DNA of 64,000 nt from Sphingobacterium mizutaii (lineage in GTDB: Bacteria > Bacteroidota > Bacteroidia > Sphingobacteriales > Sphingobacteriaceae). This document shows, piece by piece, positions 25,661 to 35,300 of this stretch. A program made the position numbers and the translations under genes. The notes beneath the pieces were generated by a model, which saw only the letters and a program-made list of their open reading frames with translations, searched no databases and was not told the DNA's origin. Where the stretch lies: positions 868,001 through 932,000 of the forward strand of contig NZ_LT906468.1 in assembly GCF_900187125.1 (NCBI RefSeq), in the 5' to 3' direction. How positions within the stretch are numbered: the first letter of the stretch is position 1; the number at the start of each line of letters is the position of its first letter.

Positions 25661-26871
25661 TTAAATCGTCTAAAGTAATTGATGGCAATAATTGCTGCTG
25701 TCAAAGCTAAAAGACTTCCAAGATAAAAAGGAGCGCTCGGTAGGTATATCGGGCCATTTTTTTTCGTGAAATAAGAGAACAGGGATGTCATGAGTAAAGG
25801 TCCGATAATGGCCGTTAGACTTATAATACTGGCCAAACCGCCTTGTATCTGACCTTGTTCGTTGGCTGGGGTATGGTTGGAGATGGAACTTTGCATGGCT
25901 GGTCCTGCGATTCCGGCGAACACGTAAAAAATACTGGAGATAAAAAGGGCTAAGGTGCCACCAGCAAATCCAAAACCTAGCAAGGCGATGCAATTCAGCA
26001 ATAGTCCAAAAATAATACTCTTCGGAATGCCGATCTTAGGGATAATGACCCGGATCAGTCCAGCCTGTACTATGGTGAGGAGCACGCCAATGATCCCCAA
26101 GGAGTAACCAACCATCCTTTCGTTCCATTGGAACTTTTCCATGGTAAAGTAAGACCAGGTACTTTGAACCGCATGGGCTGCAATATTGATCAAGAAAATA
26201 CAGATGACCAAAGGCATGATCACGGGGTATTTTTTGATATGCCTAAAGCTACCAACCGGATTTGCATTGATCCATCTGAAATTCCTTCGGTGTTCTTTTG
26301 GTAAGGATTCAGGAACCACAAAATATCCGTAAAGGAAATTGAGAAAGGTAAGACCGGCAGCAGCAAAGAAAGGGTATCGAGGTCCGTAATGGCCTAAAAT
26401 ACCGCCGATGACTGGTCCGATGATAAAACCTAGGCCAAATGCTGCACCGAGCAAGCCGAAGTTTTGAGCTTTATTTTCTTTGGTAGAGACATCGGCAATA
26501 TAAGCTGCGGCTACTGTATGGCTTGCACCTGTAATCCCTGCGACCAACCTGCCGACAAAGAGCCAAAAGATAGAAGGGGCAAAGCCTATCAGGAGGTAAT
26601 TGATGGTAAATCCGAATAAGGAACAGAGCAGTACAGGTCTTCGGCCATAGTGGTCGCTTAAATTACCAAGAATGGCAGCGAAAAAGAACTGGGTAAAAGC
26701 ATAGCAGAAGGTCAACCAACCACCATAAGAGGAAGCTTGGCTAAGGTCGCCGTGGATCAATTCCTTGATCAGGGCGGGCATTACAGGAATGATAATACCT
26801 AAACCGATGGAGTCTAAAACAACAGTTATAAATATAAAAAGTAACCCGGCTTGAGATTTTATTTTCGGCAT
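25654..26871 (-). CDS. TetA-like MFS efflux transporter (DHA1)
   Basis: This 405-residue protein has twelve hydrophobic segments. After helix two it shows GNLSDHYGRRP, the MFS motif A, and helix five has GAAFGLGFIIGPVIGGILG, the antiporter motif C seen in drug/H+ exchangers. The N-terminal DSIGLGIIIPVMP matches the TetA/TCR branch. Members export tetracyclines or other small molecules, but chromosomal copies like this often have unknown natural substrates, and resistance should not be assumed. It is a single gene, convergent with ispF. Confidence 0.88.
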   Translation of the reverse strand: MPKIKSQAGLLFIFITVVLDSIGLGIIIPVMPALIKELIHGDLSQASSYGGWLTFCYAFTQFFFAAILGNLSDHYGRRPVLLCSLFGFTINYLLIGFAPSIFWLFVGRLVAGITGASHTVAAAYIADVSTKENKAQNFGLLGAAFGLGFIIGPVIGGILGHYGPRYPFFAAAGLTFLNFLYGYFVVPESLPKEHRRNFRWINANPVGSFRHIKKYPVIMPLVICIFLINIAAHAVQSTWSYFTMEKFQWNERMVGYSLGIIGVLLTIVQAGLIRVIIPKIGIPKSIIFGLLLNCIALLGFGFAGGTLALFISSIFYVFAGIAGPAMQSSISNHTPANEQGQIQGGLASIISLTAIIGPLLMTSLFSYFTKKNGPIYLPSAPFYLGSLLALTAAIIAINYFRRFNQ

Positions 26872-26995
26872 AAGCTATTCCAATATACTGTTTTTTTTCT
26901 GCCCATAAAATGGATTAAATAAAGAATTTTGGCGCTTAGGCCACATTTTTTAGAACTATAAGAGTTAAGTTTTATTTACATCGGGAAAAATATGG

Positions 26996-27003
26996 TATTT
27001 TTG
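26996..27003 (+). promoter_or_regulatory. Candidate -7 element of the PBP1A gene
   Basis: TATTTTTG matches TAnnTTTG and would give a leader of about 85 nt. The upstream -33 region shows only TTTA, so support is moderate. Confidence 0.4.
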
Positions 27004-27095
27004 TTGTTGCCAAATGAGATTTGGCACACTTACTGTTTATAGGGAAATGGACTTAAAGTAGTAAGGATAAGTTCGTTGTTTCATTAAATTATCAA

Positions 27096-29357
27096 ATGAA
27101 GAGAGAATCAAAAAGTAGTAAACTTACAGAAGAGGATGTAAAGCGATATACGGGGGTCTTTTGGAAGGTATTGTTGGGTTTGGTAGCTTTTGCATGTTTA
27201 TTCCTCCTGAGTGTTAGAATTGGTATTTTTGGTAAGTTGCCTACCTTCAAGGATCTAGAAAATCCAAAAAGTAATTTAGCTTCAGAAATTTTGACCGATG
27301 ACAATAGGGTCTTAGGGACCTATTTTGTCCATAACCGTTCCAACGTAAAATATACCGAGTTGGCTCCATCATTGGTTCATGCCTTGATCTCCACAGAAGA
27401 CAAGCGTTTTTATGAACACTCTGGGATTGACTATTCACGTACCATGTCGACGGTATTATTGACCTTGGCTGGAAACAAACAAGGTGGTAGTACCATTACG
27501 CAGCAGTTGGCCCTAAATCTTTTCGCTGAAAAGAGGGAAAAGAATTCCTTGAAACGTATTATGCAAAAATTCCAAGAATGGATTACATCCGTTCGTTTGG
27601 AGCGTAATTATACCAAGGAAGAAATTGTCATGATGTATTTCAATACCGTAGATTTCGGTGCGTACAATACCTTTGGTATTAAATCAGCGGCAAGAACATT
27701 CTTTAATTCCACCCCAGAAAAATTAACACCCGATCAGTCTGCGTTATTGGTAGGGATGTTAAAGGGACCTGGTTATTATTCACCAGTCCGGTACCCAGAA
27801 AGAGCTATTGCCAGAAGAAATTTAGTCCTTCAGAACATGCGGGACCAGAACTTTATCACCAACGAGGAATTTGATAAATATAAAGCACAACCTTTGGGCT
27901 TGAAATTGACCATCTCCAACTATGGTGAAGGATTGGCACCTTATTTCCGTGCGGTATTAAAAGAAGAGATCAAGAAAGAATTCCAACGTTTGGCGATTAC
28001 CAAACCTGATGGAACTCCATATGACCTAGACCGTGATGGATTGAAGATCTATACGCCGATCAACTATAAGATGCAGCAATATGCCGAAGAAGCTCAAAAA
28101 GAGTGGATGCGTCGTTTGCAGAATGAATTTGACAAGCAATGGAGAAGAAGAAATGCCTTTACTGGTAAGAATGCTAATCTATTGGTAACGGGTATGAAAC
28201 GTTCAGACCGTTACAGAGTCTTGAAAGCAGAAGGTTTATCAGAAGATCAGATCAAGAAAGATTTTGAGAAGAAAGTTCCTATGAACCTGTTCACTTGGAA
28301 GGGTGCTGTTGATACGGTAATGTCTCCGATGGACTCAATCAAATATACCAAATTGTTCTTGCGTAATGCCATGGTATCGATGGAACCTCAAACAGGTTAT
28401 ATCCGTGCATGGGTAGGTGGGGTTGATTTTGAACATTTCAAATATGATCAGGTTAAATTAGGTACACGTCAGGTGGGTTCGACGGCGAAACCATTTGTTT
28501 ATGCCTATGCTATTGATAATGGTTATGGACCATGTGTTTCAGTTCCGAATCATATGCGTACTTATGGTGATTGGACGCCAAGGGGAACTACCCAAGGAGG
28601 TGATCCTATTACTTTGAAAAATGCCATAAAATATTCTCAGAACTTTGCATCTGCCTATTTGATCAGTGAAGTTGGAGCAGCCAATGTGGCGGATCTGACT
28701 AAGCGTATGGGTGTAAACTCGAATATTCCGAGTAACCTATCCATCGCATTAGGGTCTTATGATGCCTCTTTGTTTGATATGGTTGGAGCATATTCTGCTT
28801 TTGTTAACCAAGGGACATGGGTGGAACCAACGATGATCTTGAGAATTGAAGATAAGAATGGTTCGCCAATCTATGAAAAGGCTCCTAAAGTATTGAAAGC
28901 CTTGAACAGTGAGACAGCTTACGCCATGGTGGATATGTTGAAAGGTGTAGTGGACGGTGGTACAGGTTCTCGTTTGAGATGGGACCCTAACTTTGGTGGA
29001 TTGAAAAACCCAATCGGTGGTAAAACAGGTACAACAAACGATAACTCTGATGCTTGGTTTATCGGTATTACTCCAGAGCTGGTTACAGGAGTTTGGACCG
29101 GAGCGGAAGATCGTGGAATCAGCTTCAGTAGTATGCAATATGGACAGGGTGCCGCTGCGGCGATGCCAGTGTTTGGGCTGTATATGAACAAGGTGTATAA
29201 GGATAAAGACCTGAATTATTCGCAGGAAGATTTCCCGCAGCCTCCAAATGGGATCACCAGGTTCGAGATGAACTGTTCAAACTTCTCGCAATTCTATGGA
29301 AATGATCCTTCGAAGAGCGATTCACAAATAATGGAAGACGATAGGTTAGGATTTTAA
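27096..29357 (+). CDS. Penicillin-binding protein 1A (bifunctional transglycosylase/transpeptidase)
   Basis: This 753-residue inner-membrane enzyme polymerises and cross-links peptidoglycan. A cytoplasmic tail and one membrane helix (about 22-45) come first. The GT51 domain has catalytic Glu101 in STEDKRFYEHSG and the QGGSTITQQLALNLF motif. The transpeptidase domain has Ser462-x-x-Lys465 (GSTAKPF), a YSQNFA (SxN-type) motif and KTGT at 643-646. All active-site residues are intact. The gene stands between an MFS gene and uvrC and ends in its own terminator. Confidence 0.95.
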   Translation: MKRESKSSKLTEEDVKRYTGVFWKVLLGLVAFACLFLLSVRIGIFGKLPTFKDLENPKSNLASEILTDDNRVLGTYFVHNRSNVKYTELAPSLVHALISTEDKRFYEHSGIDYSRTMSTVLLTLAGNKQGGSTITQQLALNLFAEKREKNSLKRIMQKFQEWITSVRLERNYTKEEIVMMYFNTVDFGAYNTFGIKSAARTFFNSTPEKLTPDQSALLVGMLKGPGYYSPVRYPERAIARRNLVLQNMRDQNFITNEEFDKYKAQPLGLKLTISNYGEGLAPYFRAVLKEEIKKEFQRLAITKPDGTPYDLDRDGLKIYTPINYKMQQYAEEAQKEWMRRLQNEFDKQWRRRNAFTGKNANLLVTGMKRSDRYRVLKAEGLSEDQIKKDFEKKVPMNLFTWKGAVDTVMSPMDSIKYTKLFLRNAMVSMEPQTGYIRAWVGGVDFEHFKYDQVKLGTRQVGSTAKPFVYAYAIDNGYGPCVSVPNHMRTYGDWTPRGTTQGGDPITLKNAIKYSQNFASAYLISEVGAANVADLTKRMGVNSNIPSNLSIALGSYDASLFDMVGAYSAFVNQGTWVEPTMILRIEDKNGSPIYEKAPKVLKALNSETAYAMVDMLKGVVDGGTGSRLRWDPNFGGLKNPIGGKTGTTNDNSDAWFIGITPELVTGVWTGAEDRGISFSSMQYGQGAAAAMPVFGLYMNKVYKDKDLNYSQEDFPQPPNGITRFEMNCSNFSQFYGNDPSKSDSQIMEDDRLGF

Positions 29358-29379
29358 CCGTTTCTTTAATAAATTAGAC

Positions 29380-29419
29380 CAGACCTTTATTCTTCAGAAA
29401 TAAAGGTCTGTTTTTTTTT
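29380..29419 (+). terminator. Intrinsic terminator between the PBP1A gene and uvrC
   Basis: CAGACCTTTATT (29380-29391) pairs with AATAAAGGTCTG (29399-29410), followed by nine T residues. It lies only 6 bases before the uvrC ATG. Confidence 0.92.
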
Positions 29420-29425
29420 GCTACG

Positions 29426-31228
29426 ATGGAATTTGACTATAAGAAAGAATTGACCAAGATTCCCCATAAACCTGGGGTTTACCAATATTTTGACAAGGAT
29501 GATACGCTGATCTATGTGGGAAAGGCAAAGAACCTGCGGAATAGGGTCGGGTCTTATTTTGTCAATGAAAACCAGCTGAACAGCAAGACCCGTGTACTGG
29601 TCCGCAAAATCAGAAGGATTGCATTTACCATTGTTGACACCGAAATTGATGCTTGGTTATTAGAAAATAACCTGATTAAAAAGCACCAGCCTCGGTATAA
29701 TGTCATGCTTAAGGATGACAAAACATACCCGTGGATCGTGATCAAAAATGAACCATTCCCGAGGATTTTCTGGACGAGGAAGTACATCAAAGATGGATCT
29801 AAATATTTTGGACCCTATGCCTCTGTTGGGATGATGCATATCATCTTGGATATGATCCGTGAGTTATTCCCACTGCGTACCTGTAATCTGAGCCTGACCC
29901 AAGAAAATATTTCAAAAGGCAAGTTTAAGGTCTGTTTGGAATATCAGTTAGGAAATTGCTTAGGTCCATGTGAGGGGTATCAATCTGAAGCAAGCTACGA
30001 CGAGAATCTTTCTGATATCAAAGATATACTGAATGGGAAAATCGCTGTGGTAACCAATCGGATCAAGGAGCAGATGAATGAGGCCGTTCAACAAATGGAT
30101 TTTGAGGCGGCGCATAAACTGAAGATCAAATTGGATAAGCTTTCCAATTATCAAAGTAAGTCCACTGTGGTTAGTTCTTCGATTACGAATGTTGACGTAT
30201 TCAGTATTGCTTCGGAGGATAACTATGCCTTTGTGAATTTCTTGAAGGTAGTGAACGGAGTGGTAATCCAGACGCAGACAGTGGAATTGAAGAAACGATT
30301 GGATGAAACCAATGAAGAATTATTGGCCATAGCCATTCCACAGTTAAGATCCCGATTCAGGAGCCATTCCCGGGAGATCATTGTTCCTTTTGAACTGGAT
30401 ATTGAGAGTAATGAAGATATTAAGTTTCATGTTCCTAAACTAGGAGATAAGAAGAAGTTGCTGGAGCTATCGCAAAAGAATGTGGCTTACTTTAAGAAGG
30501 AGCGGCTTTTGCAATATGAGAAGCTGAATCCAGAGGTAAAGACGGACCGGATCTTGAAACAAATGCAAAAAGATTTACGTTTGCCTCAGTTGCCACAACA
30601 TATTGAATGTTTTGATAACTCCAATATACAAGGGAACTATCCCGTGTCTGCTATTGTAGTTTTTAAGGATGCGAAACCTTCAAAAAAGGATTATAGGCAT
30701 TTCAATGTGAAAACCGTTGAAGGACCGAATGATTTCGCGACCATGGAGGAAGCCGTTTTTAGGCGCTATAGAAGACTTTTGGATGAAGACCAGACATTGC
30801 CTCAGCTGATTATCATCGATGGTGGAAAAGGGCAATTAGGTGCTGCGCTAAAGAGTTTGAAGCTGTTGGGGATAGAGAAGCAGGTGACTGTCATTGGAAT
30901 TGCAAAAAGGTTGGAAGAGCTCTATTATCCAGGAGATCAGTACCCATTATACTTAGATAAAAAATCGGAGACCCTAAAGATCATCCAACATCTGCGAGAT
31001 GAGGCCCATCGATTTGGAATTACCTTCCATAGGAATCAGCGAAGCCGGAAAACATTTGTTTCAGAATTGGATAATATACCGGGAATTGGGAAAGTTACGG
31101 TTGAGAAGTTGTTGAAGACTTTTAAATCGGTTAAGAAAGTGCGGGAAGCCTCTGATGAAGAATTAAAAAAAGTGCTTAATCTAAAACAGATGCAAGCACT
31201 TAAGGAGTATTTTGCTGAAAAAAGTTAG
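29426..31228 (+). CDS. uvrC: Excinuclease ABC subunit C
   Basis: This 600-residue nuclease makes both incisions in nucleotide excision repair with UvrAB. The GIY-YIG domain is at the N-terminus (GVYQYFDKD...LIYVGKAKNLRNRVGSYF in two parts). A UVR motif (about residues 200-235, DFEAAHKLK) follows, then the RNase H-like UvrC domain with ECFDNSNIQG near 400 and IIDGGKGQLGAA near 470. The C-terminal helix-hairpin-helix has NIPGIGKVTVEKLL near 555. Full length. It starts right after a terminator and so probably has its own promoter overlapping that region. Confidence 0.96.
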   Translation: MEFDYKKELTKIPHKPGVYQYFDKDDTLIYVGKAKNLRNRVGSYFVNENQLNSKTRVLVRKIRRIAFTIVDTEIDAWLLENNLIKKHQPRYNVMLKDDKTYPWIVIKNEPFPRIFWTRKYIKDGSKYFGPYASVGMMHIILDMIRELFPLRTCNLSLTQENISKGKFKVCLEYQLGNCLGPCEGYQSEASYDENLSDIKDILNGKIAVVTNRIKEQMNEAVQQMDFEAAHKLKIKLDKLSNYQSKSTVVSSSITNVDVFSIASEDNYAFVNFLKVVNGVVIQTQTVELKKRLDETNEELLAIAIPQLRSRFRSHSREIIVPFELDIESNEDIKFHVPKLGDKKKLLELSQKNVAYFKKERLLQYEKLNPEVKTDRILKQMQKDLRLPQLPQHIECFDNSNIQGNYPVSAIVVFKDAKPSKKDYRHFNVKTVEGPNDFATMEEAVFRRYRRLLDEDQTLPQLIIIDGGKGQLGAALKSLKLLGIEKQVTVIGIAKRLEELYYPGDQYPLYLDKKSETLKIIQHLRDEAHRFGITFHRNQRSRKTFVSELDNIPGIGKVTVEKLLKTFKSVKKVREASDEELKKVLNLKQMQALKEYFAEKS

Positions 31229-31232
31229 ATTC

Positions 31233-31562
31233 TTACATAAATCCTAATTCCAACTTAGCTTCTTCCGACATCATGTCTTTGGTCCAAGGTGGATCGAAAG
31301 TAAGTTCTACGACTGCTTCTTCGATACCTTCAATTGCGGCAACTTTTTCTTGGACTTCATCCATGATCTGTCCAGCGACTGGGCATGCAGGTGCCGTCAA
31401 TGTCATGACGATTTTCGCTTTTTTATTTTCTTTGGTAATGATTTCATATATCAATCCAAGATCCAATATGTTAGCGGGTTTTAGTTCGGGGTCGTAAATT
31501 GTAGCGAGGGCTTCTTGAATTTGAGGAGCAAGGCCCAACCTATCCATAATGATTATATTCAT
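31233..31562 (-). CDS. MIP18/DUF59 family iron-sulfur assembly protein
   Basis: This 109-residue cytoplasmic protein shows IYDPELKPANILDLGLIYEI near residue 22-41, the conserved TLTAPACP with its cysteine near 60, and ELTFDPPW near 87. These mark the MIP18 (SufT/PaaD-like) family, which helps load iron-sulfur clusters into target proteins. The start overlaps nothing and lies 3 bases after the upstream glycosyltransferase stop, so the two are cotranscribed. A second ATG five codons in is also possible. It is convergent with uvrC, with a 4-base gap. Confidence 0.88.
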   Translation of the reverse strand: MNIIIMDRLGLAPQIQEALATIYDPELKPANILDLGLIYEIITKENKKAKIVMTLTAPACPVAGQIMDEVQEKVAAIEGIEEAVVELTFDPPWTKDMMSEEAKLELGFM

Positions 31563-31565
31563 GTC

Positions 31566-32729
31566 TTAATTTTTTGAATCAGCCAGTACCTCCGTATAGA
31601 TCCTTTCAAGTTCTTCCATTACTATGGGTTGGCTGTATTTATCTAAATATTCTTTACGGCAGTTTTCTTTGATTTCCAGGATCTTCTCTTTGGGAAGTGA
31701 ACTCCATTCTGCCAAGGTTTGAACCATATTGATATGGTTATGTGGGTCAAATAGTAACCCTGTATACAAAGGTACAACCATTTCATTTAAAATGCCAATA
31801 CTACTGGCAATGACTGGAGTACCGAGCGCATAAGCTTCTAAGACTGCCAAAGGCATGGATTCATAGCAAACCGATGGAACGATGACGGCTGAGGCGGATG
31901 CAATTTGATTGCTCAGGGTCTGTTTGTCCTGAAAGCCCATAAATTGCATGTTTGGACTATGGCTACAAATCAATTCCACTTCTTTTTGCAGAGGTCCAGT
32001 TCCGTAGATTTTTATCTTGTGGTTGGTTGCTTTCCATGCGTGAAGTAAAGGTATAATGCCTTTCTCTTCTGATAAGCGACCTACATAGACAAAATAATCG
32101 GAGGGATATTCTTTGCTTACTTCTTCTACCTTCACAAAGTTTGGCTTGACGGAGAATCTATCCATAGGAACATTGAACTTAGATTTTGCGAAGATGGATT
32201 TGGAAAATTCGGATAGGACAATGTATCGATCAATGGCCTTGAAAGTTCCTCTTTTTCTGTGGATCCAATAAGTAAAAGCTGTCCAAAAGGTTTTGATGAA
32301 GGAGTTTTCTAATACTTTCTTCTTTACGGCATCCCAAGGGAAATCCTCATTGATGGAATTTAAGTAGATGTTTCCATCGTAAAATAAAGTTGCAGAGGGG
32401 CAGATCAACCTAAAATTATGCAAGGTCATGACCATTGGAATCTTCATTTTTTTGATGTGAAGGATAAACAATGGACCTAAAGCATAGTGCATATTGTGGA
32501 TATGGATAAGATCAGGTTTGAAGGCATGGATCCGTTCCTTGATTTTTTTTACCTCTGGCCAATTGATAGGATAGAGAAGGTATTGTAGGTATCCTTTTAA
32601 TCCTTTGACATTCCGAACCGTATACAGATCTACTTCATGGTTTTTGCGCAAAGCTTCCATTTCTTGACCCATAACAAAATCTTCGCCGCCTATATGTTGG
32701 TATTGATTGTGTATGATGAGTATGCGCAT
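31566..32729 (-). CDS. Glycosyltransferase family 4
   Basis: This 387-residue GT-B fold enzyme begins MRILIIHNQY with the GGEDF loop of the acceptor domain. Its C-terminal nucleotide-sugar domain has YVGRLSEEKGI near 225 and the donor-site segment SVCYESMPLAVLEAYALGTPVIAS near 300-325 with the EX7E pattern. I start at the ATG at 32729; the longer frame begins with TTG. It likely transfers a sugar to a surface glycan or lipid. The downstream DUF59 gene is 3 bases away, an unusual partner that does not explain its substrate. Confidence 0.87.
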   Translation of the reverse strand: MRILIIHNQYQHIGGEDFVMGQEMEALRKNHEVDLYTVRNVKGLKGYLQYLLYPINWPEVKKIKERIHAFKPDLIHIHNMHYALGPLFILHIKKMKIPMVMTLHNFRLICPSATLFYDGNIYLNSINEDFPWDAVKKKVLENSFIKTFWTAFTYWIHRKRGTFKAIDRYIVLSEFSKSIFAKSKFNVPMDRFSVKPNFVKVEEVSKEYPSDYFVYVGRLSEEKGIIPLLHAWKATNHKIKIYGTGPLQKEVELICSHSPNMQFMGFQDKQTLSNQIASASAVIVPSVCYESMPLAVLEAYALGTPVIASSIGILNEMVVPLYTGLLFDPHNHINMVQTLAEWSSLPKEKILEIKENCRKEYLDKYSQPIVMEELERIYTEVLADSKN

Positions 32730-32816
32730 AAGTAGATCTCTAATAATTCCCTGCAATTTACATGTTAAAAGGCTAAAATCAAATCCTTAGGCTTCAGCTA
32801 TTCCATCTCAAATTGT

Positions 32817-32824
32817 TATCTTCG
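32817..32824 (+). promoter_or_regulatory. Weak -7 candidate for the polyprenyl synthase gene
   Basis: TATCTTCG differs from TAnnTTTG at one base. The position fits a short leader of about 12 bases. No -33 element was found. Confidence 0.25.
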
Positions 32825-32842
32825 TGCTAATTTTACAAGATT

Positions 32843-33820
32843 ATGTTCGAACAGCATCCCTATGGTAAGTTGATTGCTGGATATATTCAAAATGCTGAGT
32901 TTCCAAAACAACCTGCCGACTTATATGATCCAATAGCTTATATCCTTTCTTTGGCTGGTAAACGCATCAGGCCGATGTTGGTCCTGATGGGAGCCAAGTT
33001 GTTTGGCAAGGATAATTTGGAGGAGGTTCTTCCTGCCAGTATTGCCATTGAGTATTTCCATAATTTCTCGTTGATCCATGATGATATTATGGATAGGGCA
33101 CCATTGAGAAGGGGCAAGGCGACAGTTCACCAGAAATGGAACGATAATGTAGCCATCCTATCGGGAGATGCCTTGTTGGTAAAAGCCTACCAAGAATTGG
33201 GGAAAAGTCCGGCGGACCGGATTCCAAGTTTATTGCAAGTATTCAGTAAGATTGCCTTGGAGGTATGTGAAGGGCAGCAATTGGATATGGATTTCGAGAA
33301 GATGGCCGATGTTTCTGAGGATGATTACTTGAATATGATCCGTTTGAAAACCTCTGTTCTATTGGGTGGAGCCCTGCAGATGGGTGCAATATTGGCCCAT
33401 GTCGATGAGCAACAGCAACAATTGATCTATGATTTTGGGGTTAACTTAGGGATAGCCTTTCAGCTTCAAGATGATTATCTTGATGTGTATGGCGATCCAA
33501 AGACCTTTGGTAAGCAGGTGGGTGGAGATATTTTATGCAATAAAAAGACCTATTTAAGGATTAAAACCGAGCATTTGATTGATTCCTCTGCCAAGGTGGA
33601 GTTTGAAGAATTGATCAATTCGCAGGATATAAAAGATACAGAGAAAGTCAGCCGTATGAAAAATCTATATGCGCAATTTAATGTCGATCGACATGCGGAA
33701 GAAATTAAGTTGCGGTTTATGGAACTGGCTTACAATAAATTGGAAGAAATTGCCGTTCCTGAATCGCAGAAGGTGGAATTGAAGAATCTTGCCGATACTT
33801 TAATGCACCGTACACGCTAA
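32843..33820 (+). CDS. Polyprenyl diphosphate synthase
   Basis: This 325-residue prenyltransferase adds isopentenyl units to allylic diphosphates. It contains AGKRIRP (about 39-45), the first Asp-rich motif DDIMD (80-84 region) with RRGK following, and the second motif DDYLD at 210-214. Length and the lack of bulky early aromatic chain-stop residues suggest a medium or long chain product such as an octaprenyl-type quinone side chain. The exact length cannot be read from sequence. The gene is divergent from the GT4 gene and followed after 70 bases by an amidase gene. Confidence 0.9.
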   Translation: MFEQHPYGKLIAGYIQNAEFPKQPADLYDPIAYILSLAGKRIRPMLVLMGAKLFGKDNLEEVLPASIAIEYFHNFSLIHDDIMDRAPLRRGKATVHQKWNDNVAILSGDALLVKAYQELGKSPADRIPSLLQVFSKIALEVCEGQQLDMDFEKMADVSEDDYLNMIRLKTSVLLGGALQMGAILAHVDEQQQQLIYDFGVNLGIAFQLQDDYLDVYGDPKTFGKQVGGDILCNKKTYLRIKTEHLIDSSAKVEFEELINSQDIKDTEKVSRMKNLYAQFNVDRHAEEIKLRFMELAYNKLEEIAVPESQKVELKNLADTLMHRTR

Positions 33821-33890
33821 TTATGAAAATTGCCAAGATTTTTATAATTTGGTAAAAACAGTTAAAGAATCTATAGAGCTAAGGACATTA

Positions 33891-34667
33891 ATGGAGCCAC
33901 TAAAAATCACCATATTTCAAGCATACCTTTTTTGGGAGAATGTCGATAAGAACCTTCAAAATTTAGGTTTGAGGTTATCTTCATTGCGTGAGAAAACGGA
34001 TTTGATTATTTTGCCAGAGATGTTCAATACCGGCTTTACCACAAATGTGGAGAAATGTGCAGAGACCATGAATGGAAAAACCATGCATTGGTTGTACGAG
34101 ACGGCGAAGAAATTTGAATGTGTAGTTGCTGGATCTTTAATCATTGAGGAAGACAGTAAATATTACAATCGATTTGTGTGGATGTCTCCTGATGGCAGCT
34201 TTGTACATTATGATAAGAGGCATCTATTTTCAATGGCAGGGGAGGATAAAGTCTTCACTGCGGGGCAATCGCGAATTATTTTCCAGCTGAAAGGTTGGAA
34301 GATCTGTCCGATGATCTGTTATGACCTGAGGTTCCCGACTTGGTCGAGGAATCAGAATGGGGTCTATGACCTGATAGTCTACACCTCAAGTTGGCCAGAC
34401 AAGCGTTCGTCGCATTGGCGGGCATTGATTCCTGCACGCGCTATTGAAAATCAAGCTTTTGTAATCGGTGTGAACCGAGTAGGACATGACGGGAAAGAAG
34501 TATATTATTCAGGTGGGTCGATGTGTATATCGCCAAATGGGGATGTAGTTTACTATAAACCAGAAGATGAAGACCTGTATACCTTTACCTTAAACCCTAA
34601 AGATTTGGAGGAAAGCAGAGAACAATTTCCTTTCCTGAAAGACCAAGACCAATTTAAATTCTTGTAG
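33891..34667 (+). CDS. Nitrilase-family amidase (YafV/omega-amidase-like)
   Basis: This 258-residue cytoplasmic hydrolase has the full nitrilase triad: Glu in LPEMFNTGF (near residue 43), Lys in YDKRHLF (near 110) and Cys in CPMICYDLRFP (near 145). Its size and sequence pattern match YafV/omega-amidase proteins, which deaminate keto-acid amides formed from glutamine transamination. The ATG at 33891 is preceded by AAGGA at good spacing, whereas the longer frame starts at a TTG. A specific repair or salvage role is inferred from the family. Confidence 0.88.
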   Translation: MEPLKITIFQAYLFWENVDKNLQNLGLRLSSLREKTDLIILPEMFNTGFTTNVEKCAETMNGKTMHWLYETAKKFECVVAGSLIIEEDSKYYNRFVWMSPDGSFVHYDKRHLFSMAGEDKVFTAGQSRIIFQLKGWKICPMICYDLRFPTWSRNQNGVYDLIVYTSSWPDKRSSHWRALIPARAIENQAFVIGVNRVGHDGKEVYYSGGSMCISPNGDVVYYKPEDEDLYTFTLNPKDLEESREQFPFLKDQDQFKFL

Positions 34668-34743
34668 TTCGATTAGAGCCAATAAGAATTAGGCCATTTT
34701 GAAAACAATTTATTTCTGATTCTAGGGAATCAAGAGGGAGTTA

Positions 34744-35184
34744 TCAATCCTTATAGGGTCTTTCTAAGACTGCTTGTTGGATGATGGCTTGACGTAAGTT
34801 AAAGTGTTGAGGATCTAAATCTTCTACTTCCATTGGTTTTCGTTCAGATTTCAATTTCTCTTCTTTGAGTCTTTTTTCAGCAGCCAATCTTTTCTGTTCT
34901 ATCTTTCTTTGCCTTAGGATTTCCACTTCATCATAGGTAGGGATGTCGCTGTAAGTTTCAGGCGGTGCGGGTTTATTAAACACCACCGATTTTGGAGCTG
35001 GTTTAGTGGGCTGTTGTGGGGCTGGGTCTGGATTAGTTTTTTGAAATGGATTTTGGTTTGGAAGCTTCTTTTTAAGCTGCTCCAATCTTTTTTTAGCTTT
35101 TTCTTGCTCTTCTTGGTAGCCTTGGTAAATCTTGTAGATTACACTGCCGATAACGATAAGAATGATTAAAATAGGATTATCCAT
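34744..35184 (-). CDS. Single-pass membrane protein with proline-rich and charged coiled-coil regions
   Basis: I do not recognise a functional family. From the ATG at 35184 it has 146 residues. A membrane helix at about 3-18 (NPILIILIVIGSVIYKI) is followed by a basic helix rich in Glu, Lys and Gln, a Pro/Gln/Asn linker, and a second charged coiled coil (about 80-115) ending with FNLRQAIIQQAVLERPYK, which looks like a conserved peptide. Another ATG at 35211 adds nine residues. It is divergent from marR and convergent with the amidase gene. It may scaffold or anchor a partner at the membrane. Confidence 0.7.
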   Translation of the reverse strand: MDNPILIILIVIGSVIYKIYQGYQEEQEKAKKRLEQLKKKLPNQNPFQKTNPDPAPQQPTKPAPKSVVFNKPAPPETYSDIPTYDEVEILRQRKIEQKRLAAEKRLKEEKLKSERKPMEVEDLDPQHFNLRQAIIQQAVLERPYKD

Positions 35185-35249
35185 ATCTATAAAAATAGCT
35201 AAATTTTTCATTGAAATTATTTAACATAGATAAATAATTTGCATTTATA

Positions 35250-35269
35250 GCAATTAATCATTTAATTGC
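35250..35269. promoter_or_regulatory. Candidate MarR operator
   Basis: GCAATTAA-TCAT-TTAATTGC is a perfect 8-4-8 inverted repeat. It lies 31 bases before the marR ATG in the region shared with the divergent membrane-protein gene. MarR proteins commonly bind such sites in their own promoters. Confidence 0.6.
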
Positions 35270-35300
35270 ATCAACAACTTTATTACCAAATTAACCTGAC

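Noticed and set aside
28749-29138. 129-residue minus-strand open frame
   Set aside because: It is antisense to the transpeptidase domain of PBP1A and cysteine/histidine-rich only as a by-product of that coding sequence.
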